Made by a program: the position numbers and the translations under genes | In this document: positions 1-10,800 of the stretch, piece after piece | How the letters are laid out: the number at the start of each line of letters is the position of its first letter | Numbering within the stretch: the first letter of the stretch is position 1 | Origin: Geosiphon pyriformis | Taxonomy: Eukaryota; Glomeromycota; Glomeromycetes; Archaeosporales; Geosiphonaceae | Assembly (NCBI GenBank): GCA_016748015.1 | Contig: JAAOMT010000094.1 | Span: forward strand, 398,457-462,456 | Direction of reading: 5' to 3' | DNA length: 64,000 nucleotides | Notes under the pieces: generated by a model | What the model was told of the DNA's origin: nothing | Databases searched by the model: none | Seen by the model: only the letters and a program-made list of their open reading frames with translations

Positions 1-620
1 ATAAATGTTTGGGATCAAAATATTATGTTCCAAGCAGACTTGTTCATTGGACTCAAAAATTTGTTGTGTGGTTGTTGACTTTGGGCAGGTGTAGATTTCC
101 AGATGTTCTCCAAAGGGTGAGATAATAATCAGTTGTAGAAGTCTGAAAATCTGGTGGGATTTGTTCTGTGTGTTAAGAGCTATATTAACTGGAACTGTGA
201 ATCGTCCAGTTGAACCAAAACCTTGGGTTCCTCTATCACTTTTTCCTAATTGTTCTCTTTGATTGACTAGTTGCAAACCCAAAATATTGATTAAGAGTAA
301 ATAAATAGCTTGGGCAATTTTTTCAGCATGTTCGATCTTGAATGGTTTGTCAGTTTCATTTTGAAGCATCACTGTTATGTCTCCAGTATATCCAGCATTG
401 ATTATTCCTCCTCTGACATTGATTTCTTTGCTTGCCAGAGAGGACTGGAAGGCAATTTGAATCATTGCTCCTGGTGGGATTTCGAGTGCAATTTTGAGGT
501 TGATTTTTGTAAGAGATTTGGGTTTAAGAACAAGAGTATCCTTGCCTGGATATCTTAGGTCATATCCAGCATCAATTTCGTGTGCTTTTTCGGGTTTTAT
601 TCTTTGTCCGTTGTTGTTGA
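1..620 (-). pseudogene. retroelement dUTPase domain and pre-RT linker (A1)
   Basis: This segment encodes a trimeric-type dUTPase (dUTP to dUMP and pyrophosphate), here part of the retroelement polyprotein. Motif 1 reads AGYDLR (about 553-570), motif 2 QSSLAS (its usual arginine replaced by Q), motif 3 NAGYTGDITVML (about 365-396), motif 4 EKIAQAI, and motif 5 the glycine-rich GTQGFGSTGRF (about 199-225). Motif 5 is complete, whereas it is eroded in B1. Downstream (1-190) is a linker that is conserved in A2 and precedes RT. It follows the cysteine-rich module directly. A stop near 645-650 interrupts the frame. The dUTPase identity rests on five ordered motifs; activity is doubtful because of the motif 2 change. 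Confidence 0.85.
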
Positions 621-1470
621 AGTATTTGAGTTGTAAGACAGGCTGATTTTAAATAAGGTAAATGGGTGTTGTTTCAATTTCTTCTGTTTTTTTAGGTTCT
701 CCAAATTCAATTTCATTCTCATTATTTTTGCTGGGCAAGAGGATACTAAGAGCATAGCATTCAGGACATCATTGTTCATTGCAAGGCATAATGCATTCTT
801 TACATAGCCTAATGTTCATTTGCTTTAATTGTTGAATTTGAGCTTCTTGGGTCGGGTAGTTGTGACTTGCAATTTGGTGGTAGACTTCTACTTCATCTTC
901 GTAATCGAATCCAGCTAATTCCATAGTGTATTCAATGTATTCTGCTTCCTTCATTTGACAAACATCTTTTTTGGTAGCTCCATTAATTAATGCCATTGCT
1001 AAGTTGAAAATCATCTTGGCATTATGAGAGTAGTGATAAAGTTTGTTGAGAGCACTATTGTATGCTGCATTAAAGGGTGTTCCTCTTTTTACTTTTTTTG
1101 AAATTAATAAAGCATATTGGCAGGTCTGATCGCAGACACCTCCTCTCATTGCTACATCAATCCAATTGCATTCTTCTGGTAGCATATCTCCACAAGTCAA
1201 ACAAGAGGTGTTGTCCCATTTTCCACTCCTTTTTATTAGATGGCCCCATCACTCTTTGTGGCAAGCCTTGCAGTAATAACAAATATGATTTTCATATTCT
1301 TCTTTAGGTGAAATGCAGGCTCCCATTGACGATAGTTTCTTGTGGCAGTCCTTACATTTAAGGGGAATATAGGGGCATTGTTTTCTTGGTTCAGGTTTTG
1401 AGTAAGGTATATTCCATCCAGAGGTTTTAGGTTTAGTGTGTGGGGTAAAATTTTCTTGTTCTGTTTCATC
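621..1470 (-). pseudogene. cysteine-rich (zinc-ribbon-like) module between protease and dUTPase (A1)
   Basis: About 270 codons contain regularly spaced CxxC pairs: a CKDC pair, then the invariant KLSSMGAC, CYYCKACH, the conserved GKWDNTSCLTCG, CDQTCQYALLI, and finally CKECIMPC and CPECYAL just before the dUTPase. The middle is helical and charged. The same series is present in A2, B1 and B2, so it is a stable module of these elements. Multiple zinc-ribbon folds are inferred from spacing only. One TGA near 1250 replaces the tryptophan expected before GHLIKR. I do not recognise a named family; nucleic-acid binding or a regulatory role is a guess. Confidence 0.7.
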
Positions 1471-2130
1471 AGTCCAGTTGGACATTAATCCAAGAGCCAT
1501 GAATGTTTCGAGTATTGGTTTTTCTTCTTCTGGTTCAAATTCAAAAGCTGGGGCTTTTTCAGAGCGTTTGTTGAATGTACCACAAATGGTAGGTACCCGG
1601 GCGTGTTGTCCTTGGTAGGAGATTGTTAACTCTTGTGTTTCCCAATTCAGATTAGCATTGGCTTTTTGAAGCCAATCATTTCCGACGAAAGCTTGGTATT
1701 GGAGTGCGTTTATTACAAGAACTTTGACTGGAATGGTGATTCTATCAAGAGTGAATGGAAAATTGTCAATTTCTCTTACTGGGGTCTTTTTCATGCCATC
1801 GGCAGTAATGATTACTGTTTGAGCTGGTCGGTCAACATTTCTTTTTAACTGTTGCATTAACTGGTAGGTAATAATGCTTCCAGGGGATCCACTGTTTAGG
1901 ATCAAGCGAATTGGCTTTCCTTCTACTTCAGCTTCTGTGTACATTACAGTAATGGCTTTTTGCTCATTAGCCGCTGTATTGCTAAGCAAGAATGGTGATT
2001 CATTTGCTTCAAATTCAAAAGGAAAGATATTAGAGAGATTGGCATTTTCAGCAATTCGGGCTGGTGGAATAGTGGTGTGGTTATGAGAAGGGTTTCATTA
2101 TTGTTGTGCTGCAGCTTTACCTTCCGAGAG
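1471..2130 (-). pseudogene. retropepsin-like aspartic protease (A1)
   Basis: The polyprotein-processing protease. The frame opens near 2130 with IFPFEFEANESPFL, runs through a beta-rich stretch, and reaches the active-site loop LILNSGSPGSII (about 1877-1912), where family members carry D-S/N-G-S. Here the catalytic Asp codon reads Asn, so this copy should be inactive. The second conserved block VGNDWLQKANANLNW (about 1640-1690) matches the flap and C-terminal region of retroelement proteases. It follows gag in the same direction and runs on into the cysteine-rich module. An acidic linker FEFEPEEEKPI separates the two. Confidence 0.8.
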
Positions 2131-3995
2131 TGCAGTATGGTGAAAATCCTGTTCTTCTAGCATTTTTAAATAACTGGGTTGAGTATGGTAATGGTTGGGT
2201 CTTGGTTGAGTGGTATTTCGGGGAACCAATTGGTTGTTCAAACTGATTCTACTGTTGTTTACTTGGTATTGGTTTTGTGGTGTGAATTGATTTTGTGTAA
2301 TCAGTCTTCGAGCAGGTACTTGATAATGTTGTGTGGGTGGTTGTTGGTATTGCTGTTGGATTGGTTGTAGGGCAGGCTGATAATAGTTATTTTGGTATTG
2401 GGGTCTTGGTAGATAGTAAGCTGGTGGTGATGGTTAATAATAAGATTGCTGTGGTGGAGAATAATGTTGATTACCCCTATTTTGTTGGTCTCGTTGCAGC
2501 TTTCTGCAATCTCTTTTCCAGTGGTCAGAGATTCCACAGTAATGGCAATTCTGGGGCTGGTTATTGGAAAATGGTGCAAAGTTATTTTGATTTTGTCTTT
2601 GAAGTGATTGATATCTTTGGGATTGTTGTTGTTGTTAGTTGGTAAAATAGTTTTCGACCTTCTTTGTAAGTTGGTCAATTTTTTCCTCAGCTGCTGAGCT
2701 GGTTTTTCTAATTGTCAAATTTACAAGTTTTGTATGATTGGCTTCTTCCATGGCCATTTCGTATCTTTTCGCATGCTGTATGGCAGAGTTTAAATCTTCT
2801 GGCGTGTGTGGACGAACCTTTTTAATTAGTTTATCTTTTAGACCAGCAATAAATTGATCCAAGATTTGAGCATCGGAATAATAATTATTTGTCTTGAGTT
2901 GGCGAATCTATCTGAGAAGTTTGTTGAATTTCCCAATATAAGTCATAACGAATTCGGAGGGTTCTTGTTTGATATTTCGAAAACGATTGCCAAGAGTAAT
3001 GGAGGTATTATTGTTGGTAAACTGTTCAAGGAAGGCTGTTTTGAAAGTGTTTCAATCATTGAATGGGGCAGCCAGGTTTTCAAACCATTCTCCTGCTGTT
3101 CCTTTGAGAAAGTATGGAATTGTTCTTAACATTCTGGTGGCATTCCATCTATTTGCATCTCCGGTTTTAGTAACTTGGTCGAGCCATTCTTGAGGACTGG
3201 TCTCAATATCTTCTCCATTGAATTTAGGAATTTTTGCAATGTATGTTGTCATTTCGTCTTCTTCATTTTCACTGTCTATTGATTCTTCTTCAGTTATTTC
3301 AGAGTTGTTTTCTTTGTTTGCTGCTGTCTCAGAGTGTTCACTTTGATTTTCAGCTAGAAAATCAAGAAAATTGGAACTAGTTTGAAGGGGTTCTTGTTGT
3401 CTGGTAGGACTTCTGAGTGATGTAAAATCTTCTGGTCTTGCAAATCGATTCAAGGGTGAATTAGGTATTTGTGCTTGTGCAAGTGAAGCTGGAAAAGGTG
3501 TGATAGTAAGTGGAAATTTTGAACTGGTTCCTTGTTCAGGTGTTTGTAAATGTTTGGCAGTTGTTTTCGGTAGTGTTGAAGTATTTGGGGTGGTTCTTGA
3601 ATATTGTTTTAATTTGTTTTTGCCTTTGTTGCTTGTTTCTGTTTCCGATTCAAAGTCAATAGTGTATTGAGACTGCACTGGATATGTTTTTTCACAGTAT
3701 TTGATAATGTTAAAATTAAGTTCATGAAAGTAAGTGGCAAGTGTTTCACTATTAAGGTCTTCAGTTCCCAACTGTAAATAGTGTGCTAAATTATTGTAAA
3801 GGTTGCTTCTAATTTCTGAGATATTGTAATTTCCAAAAAAATAATTGTTGATGTGGTTTTTAATGTATTGATATACTGATTTCTTGACAACTTCAATTCC
3901 GTCTGGAATGTTGAATCTTTGCTTGCAGTGGGTGTAAATTGATTGGTAATACTCTAGAGTTGTTGTGTCTGGTGTGGTCGCTACTTTGAAGTTGT
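2131..3995 (-). pseudogene. gag-like capsid/nucleocapsid region (A1)
   Basis: This is the structural protein. The N-terminal part has YYQSIYTHCKQRFNIPDGIE (near 3900-3965). An acidic, Ser-rich spacer follows, then a typical retrotransposon gag core with PQEWLDQV, a WNATRM segment and AGEWFENL (about 3070-3200). A glutamine-rich tract precedes one CCHC zinc knuckle, CHYCGISDHWKRDC (about 2500-2545). A Pro/Tyr/Gln-rich tail leads to the protease. No ATG lies at the expected N terminus in A1 or A2, so the start is unresolved. Several isolated stops and a frameshift near 2870-2900 break the frame. Confidence 0.8.
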
Positions 3996-4015
3996 TTTTG
4001 CTGTGTTGTTTCCGT

Positions 4016-4027
4016 GGGAGAGCACCA
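4016..4027 (-). other. primer-binding site of A1
   Basis: Immediately inside the LTR, after a short TT spacer, the element strand reads TGGTGCTCTCCC. TGG next to the LTR is the expected complement of a tRNA 3' CCA end. The same TGGTGCTC core follows the LTRs of A2, B0, B1 and B2. The tRNA was not identified. Confidence 0.65.
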
Positions 4028-4029
4028 AA

Positions 4030-5015
4030 TGTTACCGGAGGTTTTTGGTCTCTTTTCTGTAATGTTGTTGATACTTATTTGCTGTGAATTTACGTTTTCT
4101 GGATGTGGTTGAACCTCCAATAACTGAATTTTTTTTAACTTCAAATTATTTTCTATAATTTGAACTTGCTGGGCTTATGAGTGGAATGGCCAATTCCGTG
4201 TCAGTTGCTTTATGTAGTTACATTGTAGTAAATGTCAACTCTTTCCCAGAAATTGCTCGTCTAGAAGCTCACTAAAAATATGTAGTTACTTTGCTGTGAA
4301 AGTCAACTCTTCTACAGGAATCTTGTCTGTAGGCTACCCTAATGATTGTAATAAGAAAAATAAAAGAAAATAAAAGAAATGTAAAAGAAATAGAATTTTG
4401 TCAAGGGAAATGTTTTCTATCCAGGCCTGGAGTTACTAACAGTTTACTGAAATTGGTAGCTAATCAATTTCGAAATGTTAGTTGGTTTTTGGGGATTTTC
4501 CAAGGGCAATAATTAAAAAATTTGGTTTTTTAAATTATTTGGTATTTATTTCTTTTTGTGTGTGTAGAAATGGTTCTAAGTAATAAATCTAAAGTAAGAT
4601 ACATTTTTTCGAAGAGAAAAGCTCTTCTTTTATACAACTTGTCATAACACTATTCTATGAACTTGAACTTTGCTATTTTCTACAATTTCGCTGAACTAAA
4701 GATACATTTTGGTGAACTACAAGTTATTTCTGTAAACTATTAGATATTTCGGTGAACTATCAATTATTTCGGCAAATTTCTATAAATTTTGGTGAACTTT
4801 TGAATGTTACATAGTTCGGGGTATTGCATGATTGATCATCGCAATTAGGTTACATTTGTGTTGTGTACAATTTGGGTTATTAATTAAATAATAATTTCAG
4901 ACATTCTTTGCTAATGTAATAAGTGATAATTTGAAACAATAATATATGCTAATTAATGATAGAAATTATGAGATAATTTCATGCTAAATGATATCTCTAA
5001 TTTCATCTGGTAACA
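4030..5015 (-). repeat. 5' LTR of A1 (family A, 986 bp)
   Basis: The boundaries come from comparison with A2: on the plus strand the repeat runs from TGTTACCGGAGG to CATCTGGTAACA, that is TG...CA with inverted TGTTAC/GTAACA ends. On the element strand a TATAAAAG box lies at 4627-4634. Upstream of it (4670-4800) are several short repeats built on TTCRCYGAAAT, probably U3 regulatory repeats. The right flank at 5016 is family-B LTR sequence. Confidence 0.9.
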
Positions 5016-5529
5016 TCAGCCATATAGAGCATTGCTTAAAAATTCATAGCACATTGCTCGAGAATGTGAGCAATCTCGTAGAACCCAAATCATGTATATA
5101 TAGCAGTAGTATCAAAAGCTAGAAAAAGAAACTTCTAGAGTCAGTAGGACTTTCAGAGTCAATTAAACTTGCAGATCATAATTATTAAATACTCCTCTTT
5201 TTAAGGATAGTTGCTATTACTTGAAATGAAATTATATCAATAAAATATCTCTTCAATTCTTCAAATCCATGTTATTATCCACTACTTAACCTGCTGGCAC
5301 AATAGCTCTTAATTATGGCTATTGACAAGACACTTATTTCTTATTTTATTATATTTTATTTTATTTTTCTTTATTTTATTTTCTTTTGTTGTTTACTAAT
5401 TGATTAAGAATTAAGCACTGAGTTATTAACATCAAGAATAGCCTGGTAAAAAACCCAGAAATAAGAGTAAAATTATATATATATTAATGGATAGCTTACC
5501 AGAAGGGCATGACTGTCAGAATAAACCAG
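5016..5529 (+). repeat. left surviving part of the split 5' LTR of B0 (family B)
   Basis: The sequence from TCAGCCATATAGAGC onward aligns with 17140-17680 in the intact B0 3' LTR. It includes the TATATATAG box (5095-5105), the GGCACAATAGCTCTT segment and the T/A-rich block. A1 removed contact with its left end and B1 split it at 5529. It resumes at 15630, after the CCAG duplication (5526-5529 and 15626-15629). Confidence 0.85.
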
Positions 5530-6391
5530 TATTACAAGTGATTATTTGGGGTCTCAAATCAAATAACAAACTCGTAAGTTGGTGTTCAATTGATATAATG
5601 ACGTTGGTTTCTGAAGGTATTATAGATCTGAAGGTTTTGGTTGAGTTCTTTGTATAATAGACAAAAATTCAATGATTGTTTTCAGTAATCTCCTGGAATT
5701 GCAATTCCATCAAATTTTTTTCTTAGTGTGGTGGCCAGTAATCCTCCTGGTAAGCTATCCTCAATTCTATGAGTGTTTTACTCTTGTTTCACAGGTCTTT
5801 TACTAGTCCCTATGACATCTATAACTCAGCACTTTTAATCCTTAATTAGTTTTAGTAATAACAACAAAATCAAAGAAAAAAAAATAAAAATAAAAATAAA
5901 AAAAATGAAAAGAAATAAGTCAATACAATTGCAAGTTAGTATCCTGTTAATAACTATGATTAAGAGCTATTGTTCCAGTGTGGTTAAGTATAAATTACTA
6001 TCAACATGAACTGTTAATAGTAGAGAGTGGATTGAGATAACAAATAGTTATTTATTAAATGATTGTGATTTTTGGAAAGTTGCTTAGATTGAATCTAAAC
6101 TGGGAAGTTTGTTTTTTTCTACTTCTAATACTACTGCTATATATACATAATTGAGATTCATCAATTCCTCAATTCTTCACACCAGGAATTCTGGAATTTC
6201 TGGAATCCTGCAATTTTTTTTGAAAGAAATCCTGGAATTCTGGAATCCTGTGATTTCTTATACGAGAATCTTGAAATTCCTGGAATTCTGCAATTTTTCT
6301 TGAGAAGAATCCTGGAATTTCACATTTATTATGTTTATTTCTGATTGGCTAATTTATATGTTAATATACTTTCTATATTTTATAAGTAACA
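5530..6391 (-). repeat. 3' LTR of B1 (862 bp, GGAATTCC subtype)
   Basis: The plus strand begins TATTACAAGTGATTATTTGG and ends TTTTATAAGTAACA. It matches the 5' LTR at 14774-15625. A core promoter TATATATAG (element strand) lies at 6137-6145. U3 at 6175-6330 contains a degenerate minisatellite of about 50 bp built on the palindrome-rich motif CTGGAATTCTGGAAT. An A-rich/T-rich block lies at 5870-5915. Confidence 0.92.
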
Positions 6392-6411
6392 TTATTCCCT
6401 TCTTTTTAATA

Positions 6412-7044
6412 TTAAGCTTTATTAAGATCTCTCAAATCTCTTAACTTTAGTTCTCTGTCTATAAGTATTTCTTGGACCTCTTTTTTGAGAATTACTTGAA
6501 TTATCTTGTTTTGTAATTCTTTAAATTGGGTGTTGGTTATTTTTCCCATTTGGTTAACTATAATAGAGTCCAGTTCTGAATTAAGTAGGATTTCTGGTCT
6601 GTCTTGAAATTCCATATGTAGCCAATAGATGGCTCTTGCTTGTGTAGTTAAATTGTTTTTTCCCACAAATTGTTCCAGTTGTTGTAATATTGTTGTGTCA
6701 AATAATCGTTTTGTTTTATCTGTGTATAAGTTCTGAATGTTCAAGTGTCATCCCAAGTGAGAATAACAAAAGTTTCTTGAAAATTCATGTATCCATTATT
6801 TCCAAGTTTTTTTGGTCAATTCTTAATAGATGGTGACACTTATTGGTTCTTCTATTGCTAATTTTATTTTCCAAACTATTTTGTTGATAGTGTTTTTTGT
6901 TTTTTTTTGACTTTTGTATTTGGGTTTTTTTCTGGTATCTCAGTATCAAATGGTTTGTTAATTGATAGTGATTTCTATATTTTGTTGTTGAATCAGTTGG
7001 AAGAGTTGTTGTGCTAATAAGTGGATGTTATCAGTAATTTTCAT
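6412..7044 (-). pseudogene. 3' ORF downstream of integrase, unknown function (B1)
   Basis: A separate frame of about 210 codons starts at ATG 7042-7044 (MKITDNIHLLAQQLF) and ends at 6412, just before the PPT. It has several stops and one frameshift in the middle; the last 110 codons are open. The protein is charged and helical, with no signal peptide, membrane segment or cysteine motif, so it does not look like an envelope. Its C-terminal part (ARAIYWLHMEFQDRPEILL, then MGKITNTQFKELQN) parallels the A2 3' ORF (RAALRLYNLFHICKNVLQN, then IGKLTELKFQQF). It is therefore a conserved gene of both families. I do not recognise the family. Confidence 0.65.
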
Positions 7045-8481
7045 TTTTTTGAAGTCTTTTGTTGCATCTATTATGTCTATATATACTCTTTTTCTTGTTC
7101 AATTTTATGTGTTTGGTTCAATAATTATGATTGGTTTCAGATCTTGTGGAATCTTATCTGGTTGGACTAGTATTCTTTGTACTCCTAATTGTGGAATATT
7201 ACTGGTAGATGGTAACTCTGTATGGTGATATGATTTCAGTCGATCATTATGTGCTGCTTTGGCTAAAATTTTGTTGTTCTATCTTAATTTATAAGCTCCA
7301 TTTCCCAGAATTTTTTCTATGTGAAATGGTTTGTCTCATTTGGAGTCAAATTTTCCACTCCATTGTTTTTCTGCTTTGGTACAATGTAAAAGTACTTTGT
7401 CTCCAATCCTGAATTCAACTGGTTTATCTGGTAATTGGTTATTATGTCTTTCTTTCTGTTTTTTTTATGACTGTTGTATGTTATCAGCTGCTCTTTGTCA
7501 TTTGTTTTCTAGAGTTTCCATTAGATTATATGTTCTTCTCAACAAAGTTTCTTGGAAATTTTTTTCTGTTATTGGTTCAGTTGGATATGTGTTGATCTTT
7601 ATTTCAACTGGTAATATTGCTGTTTTACTGTATACCAATTCAAATAGTATTGCTTGTGTGATATCTTGTTTCATTGTCTGATACGTAAATAGCACTAATG
7701 GTATAAACAAATCCTATTCTTCTTGATTTTCTTGGCTGATTTTGGCAATTGCTTTACACAGTGTTCTATTGAATCTTTCAACTAATCCATTGGTTTGTGA
7801 ATAATATGATAATGATAATGGTCTTTTTATTCTAAATCTTTAACTTAATTCTGCCAATGTTCTATTCACAAAGTGAGTTTCTTGATCTGATAATAATTTT
7901 TTTAGACATCTGTGTCAACAAATCAAATCTTGATGAATGAATTCAGCAACGGATTTTGCATCCACTCTTTGAATGGCTTTTGCTTCTGGCCATTTGGTAA
8001 GATAATCCATGGCTACTGCAATATATTTGTTGTCTCTGCTGATAATTGTCAATGATCCAACTAAGTCAATTCTAATACAATTAAATAGTTGTCCTATTTT
8101 GATTGGTCTTAATGGTTCACTTGGTTTTGTTCCTTCTTTTTTTTAATAAGCATTACAATTTTGAACATATTGAATAATATCTGGATATATTGATGGCCAA
8201 TAGTATTTTTTTCTAGTTCTTTTCATAGTTGCTTTTTTATAAAAATGTCCTGCTGTTGGATCAGAGTGCATGTTGAACAATATTGTCTCTTTTTCTGGTT
8301 CTGTAACCACTCTGGTTGGTTGATTTGAATTTTTTTTGTTCTTCCAATACAGTATATTTTGGTGAATAATAAAATATTTTAATTGTTGTTTGATGCTGTT
8401 TTGTTCATTTTGAGATAATTTCTCCTTGAACTGTTGGGTATTTATATAGTGTTGGAGTTGTTGGTATTTTTGTGTGTTCAT
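7045..8481 (-). pseudogene. retroviral-type integrase (B1)
   Basis: The HHCC zinc-binding N-terminal domain is visible as HSDPTAGHF ... KKYYWPSIYPDIIQYVQNC (about 8145-8275), where the last cysteine has changed. The catalytic core follows: IDLVGSL (first Asp), a later LLSDQETHFVN (second Asp), then YYSQTNGLVERFNRTLC with the Glu (about 7770-7800), spacing as in DDE integrases. The C-terminal domain contains a VGDKVLL-like strand (about 7390) and ends in IIIIEPNT. No chromodomain is visible. Multiple TGA/TAA codons interrupt it. Confidence 0.85.
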
Positions 8482-8529
8482 CTTTTGTTATATTTTTGTG
8501 TTCAATTGTTTGGATTTTGTTATATTTTT

Positions 8530-9040
8530 GGATTGAAATGTTCTTTAGATTTGTTTTATCTGTAATAAACCATCAGCATTTCTATTTTCTTTTCCCTTTT
8601 TATAATGTACTGTATATTTGAATGGTAATAGTTCTATTTTCCATTGAGTGTGATGATCATCTTCAAATTTTTGCTTTTGGATTGAAGTCAATCCTTTATG
8701 ATCTGTGTAGATGTCGAATTTTTGGCTCAAGTATTCTTTCCATTTTATGACTGCTCAGTATATTGCTAAGTGTTCCAATGCTGGTGTTCCATAGTTCTTT
8801 TCTGCTGGACTCAAAATTTGACTGGCATATGCTACTGAATGCTCTCTTCCATCTGGTCCTCTCTGTGATAGTACTGCTTTCAATGCTTGACTTGATGCAT
8901 CAGTAGTAATGATGAATGACTTGTTGTAGTCTGGATAGATCAATACTAGAGCTTGGATAAGCTTTCTTCTTAGTGTGTCAAAAACTTTTTGCTGAAGTTC
9001 TGTCCATTCATATTTCACATTCTTGTTTTGGAGTTGATGT
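8530..9040 (-). pseudogene. RNase H domain of pol (B1)
   Basis: The Ty3-type RNase H follows RT without a break. It shows FIITTDASSQALKAVLSQ (first catalytic Asp), the conserved HSVAYASQILSPAEKNYGT block, a Glu in PALEHLA, FDIYTDHKGL (third acidic position) and NADGLLQI at the end. Order and spacing are normal for gypsy-like elements. Breaks occur near 8755 (in-frame TGA, expected Trp) and at the junction to integrase. Confidence 0.85.
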
Positions 9041-9846
9041 AATGACTAAGCCAGTTTAGAAAAATCCTTGATAAAGTGGCAATAGTATCCAGCAAATCCC
9101 AAAAATGCTCTTAGTTCTGTGAGATTATTTGGTACTAAAAAGTTCTTGACAGCTTCAATCTTGTTTGGATCCATTTTGATGCCATTTTTGCTTATGACAT
9201 GTTCCAAAAATTTTAATTCTGTTTTGCTGAAGAAGCATTTGTTTGCATTCAACTTCAATTCTGTTCTTTTGAGTCTTTCAAACACTTGCTGTAGATGATG
9301 GAGATGATTATCAAATGTTTTTGAGAATATGTTGGTGTTATCTAAGTATACAACTACTGATTTCCACAATAGTTCTGTGTAAACAATTTCTATTAGCCTT
9401 TAGAATGTGGCTGGTGCATTTATTAATCCAAATAGCATGACTTTGAATTCAAAATTTCTCTCTCTTGTTGTAAATGCAGTCTTTTTTTTGTCAGCTGGAT
9501 CTATGGCTACTTGTCAATAGCCACTATCTGAATTTAGTATTAAGAACCATTTGTTTCTCCCAAAAGCATCGAATAATTTTTGAATCTGTGGAGTTGGATA
9601 ACTGTCTTCATGAGTAACACTGTTGAGTTTTCTATAATTTACACAAAAGCAGATCTTCCCATTTTTTTTCCAGACTAGTACCACTGGTAATGACTATGGA
9701 CTCATTGATGGCTGAATTAGCCTATTGTTTAACATCCGATTTATTTCTTGACAGATGATTTCATGGCTAGCTGGTGGTATCTGATATGTTCTTTGTTTAA
9801 TTGGCATTGCATCTCCAGTCTTGATCTGATGCTGGATGATGTTAGT
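9041..9846 (-). pseudogene. reverse transcriptase (B1) with altered YXDD box
   Basis: The gypsy-type RT fingers and palm are present: a WKKNGKICFCVNYRKLNS-like block (about 9620-9680), QVAIDPADKKKTAFTT, then FGLINAPATF, then the active-site strand SVVVYLDNTNIFS (about 9325-9365) and KCFFSKTELKFLEHVIS. The catalytic pair reads Asp-Asn rather than Asp-Asp, so polymerase activity is expected to be lost in this copy. Thumb and connection (LRAFLGFAGYYCHFIKDF) continue to 9046. A TAG near 9403 and a TGA near 9515 (expected Trp) also break it. Confidence 0.9.
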
Positions 9847-10800
9847 TTAGCCAAATTTATTTTTACTAGCAAAGATGTCATTAAAATTTCTGAGTAATAT
9901 CTTTAGTTGTATCTGTTGGAGTGGGTCTAGATTCTCTATGTTCATCTGTTCCAATTGTTCCAATTGGAGCAGATAACATTTGTTTTGTCCGTAAATGGTT
10001 TGTGATATGATGTCCACATATTCACAAAGCTGTGAAAAATCTAGAATGTAGTTTGGTGGTTGATCTTCAACTCCAGTGGTTAAATATCTAATAATGGTTT
10101 CCTTTGGTATTTCGATGACTTTTCCAGTTGTGTTGTAGATGGAAATTTTGATGTTCTTGGGGCTTTTGGCTAATATGTAGAGATTAGTGAGTCCAATTTC
10201 TCCTGATTCACAGATAGTAGTTTCTGTTTTAAACAACTGAGCTTGATCTTTTACTTCTCTTTTTATGGCTAATATATACTGGTCATATGGTGGAATAGAA
10301 ATTGATTGACAGATTGAGATAATTTCTTCTTTGTCAACAATTTCCTCCTCTGCCATATTGACTGGTATATCTATTCTACCCATTGATCTGAATCTTTGTA
10401 TCTCTCTTGCTGTCATACCTAATTTTTCCTTTTTTCCTATTGAAATTAACTAAACTATTTTCACCAGAGATAAAAATATTGCCTGTGCTATCTTTTCATT
10501 TAGCTCTATAATATAGGCCTTTTTTGAATCATTTTGTAGCATGGTGATGATATTTTCTACATATCCCACATCAATTATTTCTCCTCTGATGTTGATTTTC
10601 TTTTTCACTAAACTACTCCTAGATGCTAATTGAATTATAGTTGTTGCTAAAATTTCCAGAGCTATTTTGAGATTAATACATGTGCATAAATTTGGTTCTA
10701 ATTTGATGGCTTCTTTTTCAGGATATTTTAGATCAAATCCGGCATCAGTATTATGCATGCATTCTGGCATAATATCTTCATTATTATTGCTGAATTATTT
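9847..10800 (-). pseudogene. dUTPase domain and pre-RT linker (B1)
   Basis: From 10770 down, the frame reads NTDAGFDLKYP (motif 1), ASRSSLVKKKINIRGEIID (motif 2 with its Arg and Ser, then the approach to motif 3), VGYVENIITML (motif 3) and NEKIAQAI (motif 4). Motif 5 is eroded to QRFRSMGRIDIP (about 10370-10400), where the family has GFGSTG. A frame break lies at 10417-10450. The remaining 190 codons are the linker shared with A2, ending in LLRNFNDIFASKNKFG before RT. The enzyme fold is supported by motif order; this copy is very likely inactive. Confidence 0.82.

Larger units (their letters stand above)
1..5015 (-). mobile_element. LTR retrotransposon A1 (Ty3/gypsy-like), 5' part
   Basis: A minus-strand element enters from the left edge. 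Read on its own strand it gives a 986-bp LTR (4030-5015), a primer-binding site, gag with a CCHC knuckle, an aspartic protease, a cysteine-rich region and a dUTPase. RT, RNase H and integrase lie outside the window. The same order is seen in A2 (30877-40756), to which it is closely similar throughout. This copy is the best preserved in the window: the stretch from 1989 to 600 has few in-frame stops. It sits inside an LTR of family B whose sequence resumes at 5016, so it inserted after B0. The one-sided target flank is TCAG. Confidence 0.9.

Noticed and set aside
2301-2678. Open frames on both strands around 2300-2680
   Set aside because: They are shadows of the Gln/Tyr/Pro-rich gag tail; the zinc knuckle is in another frame.
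7025-7681. Hydrophobic plus-strand frames that look like membrane proteins
   Set aside because: They are antisense to integrase and the 3' ORF of B1; the T-rich strand gives Leu/Phe/Ile codons.
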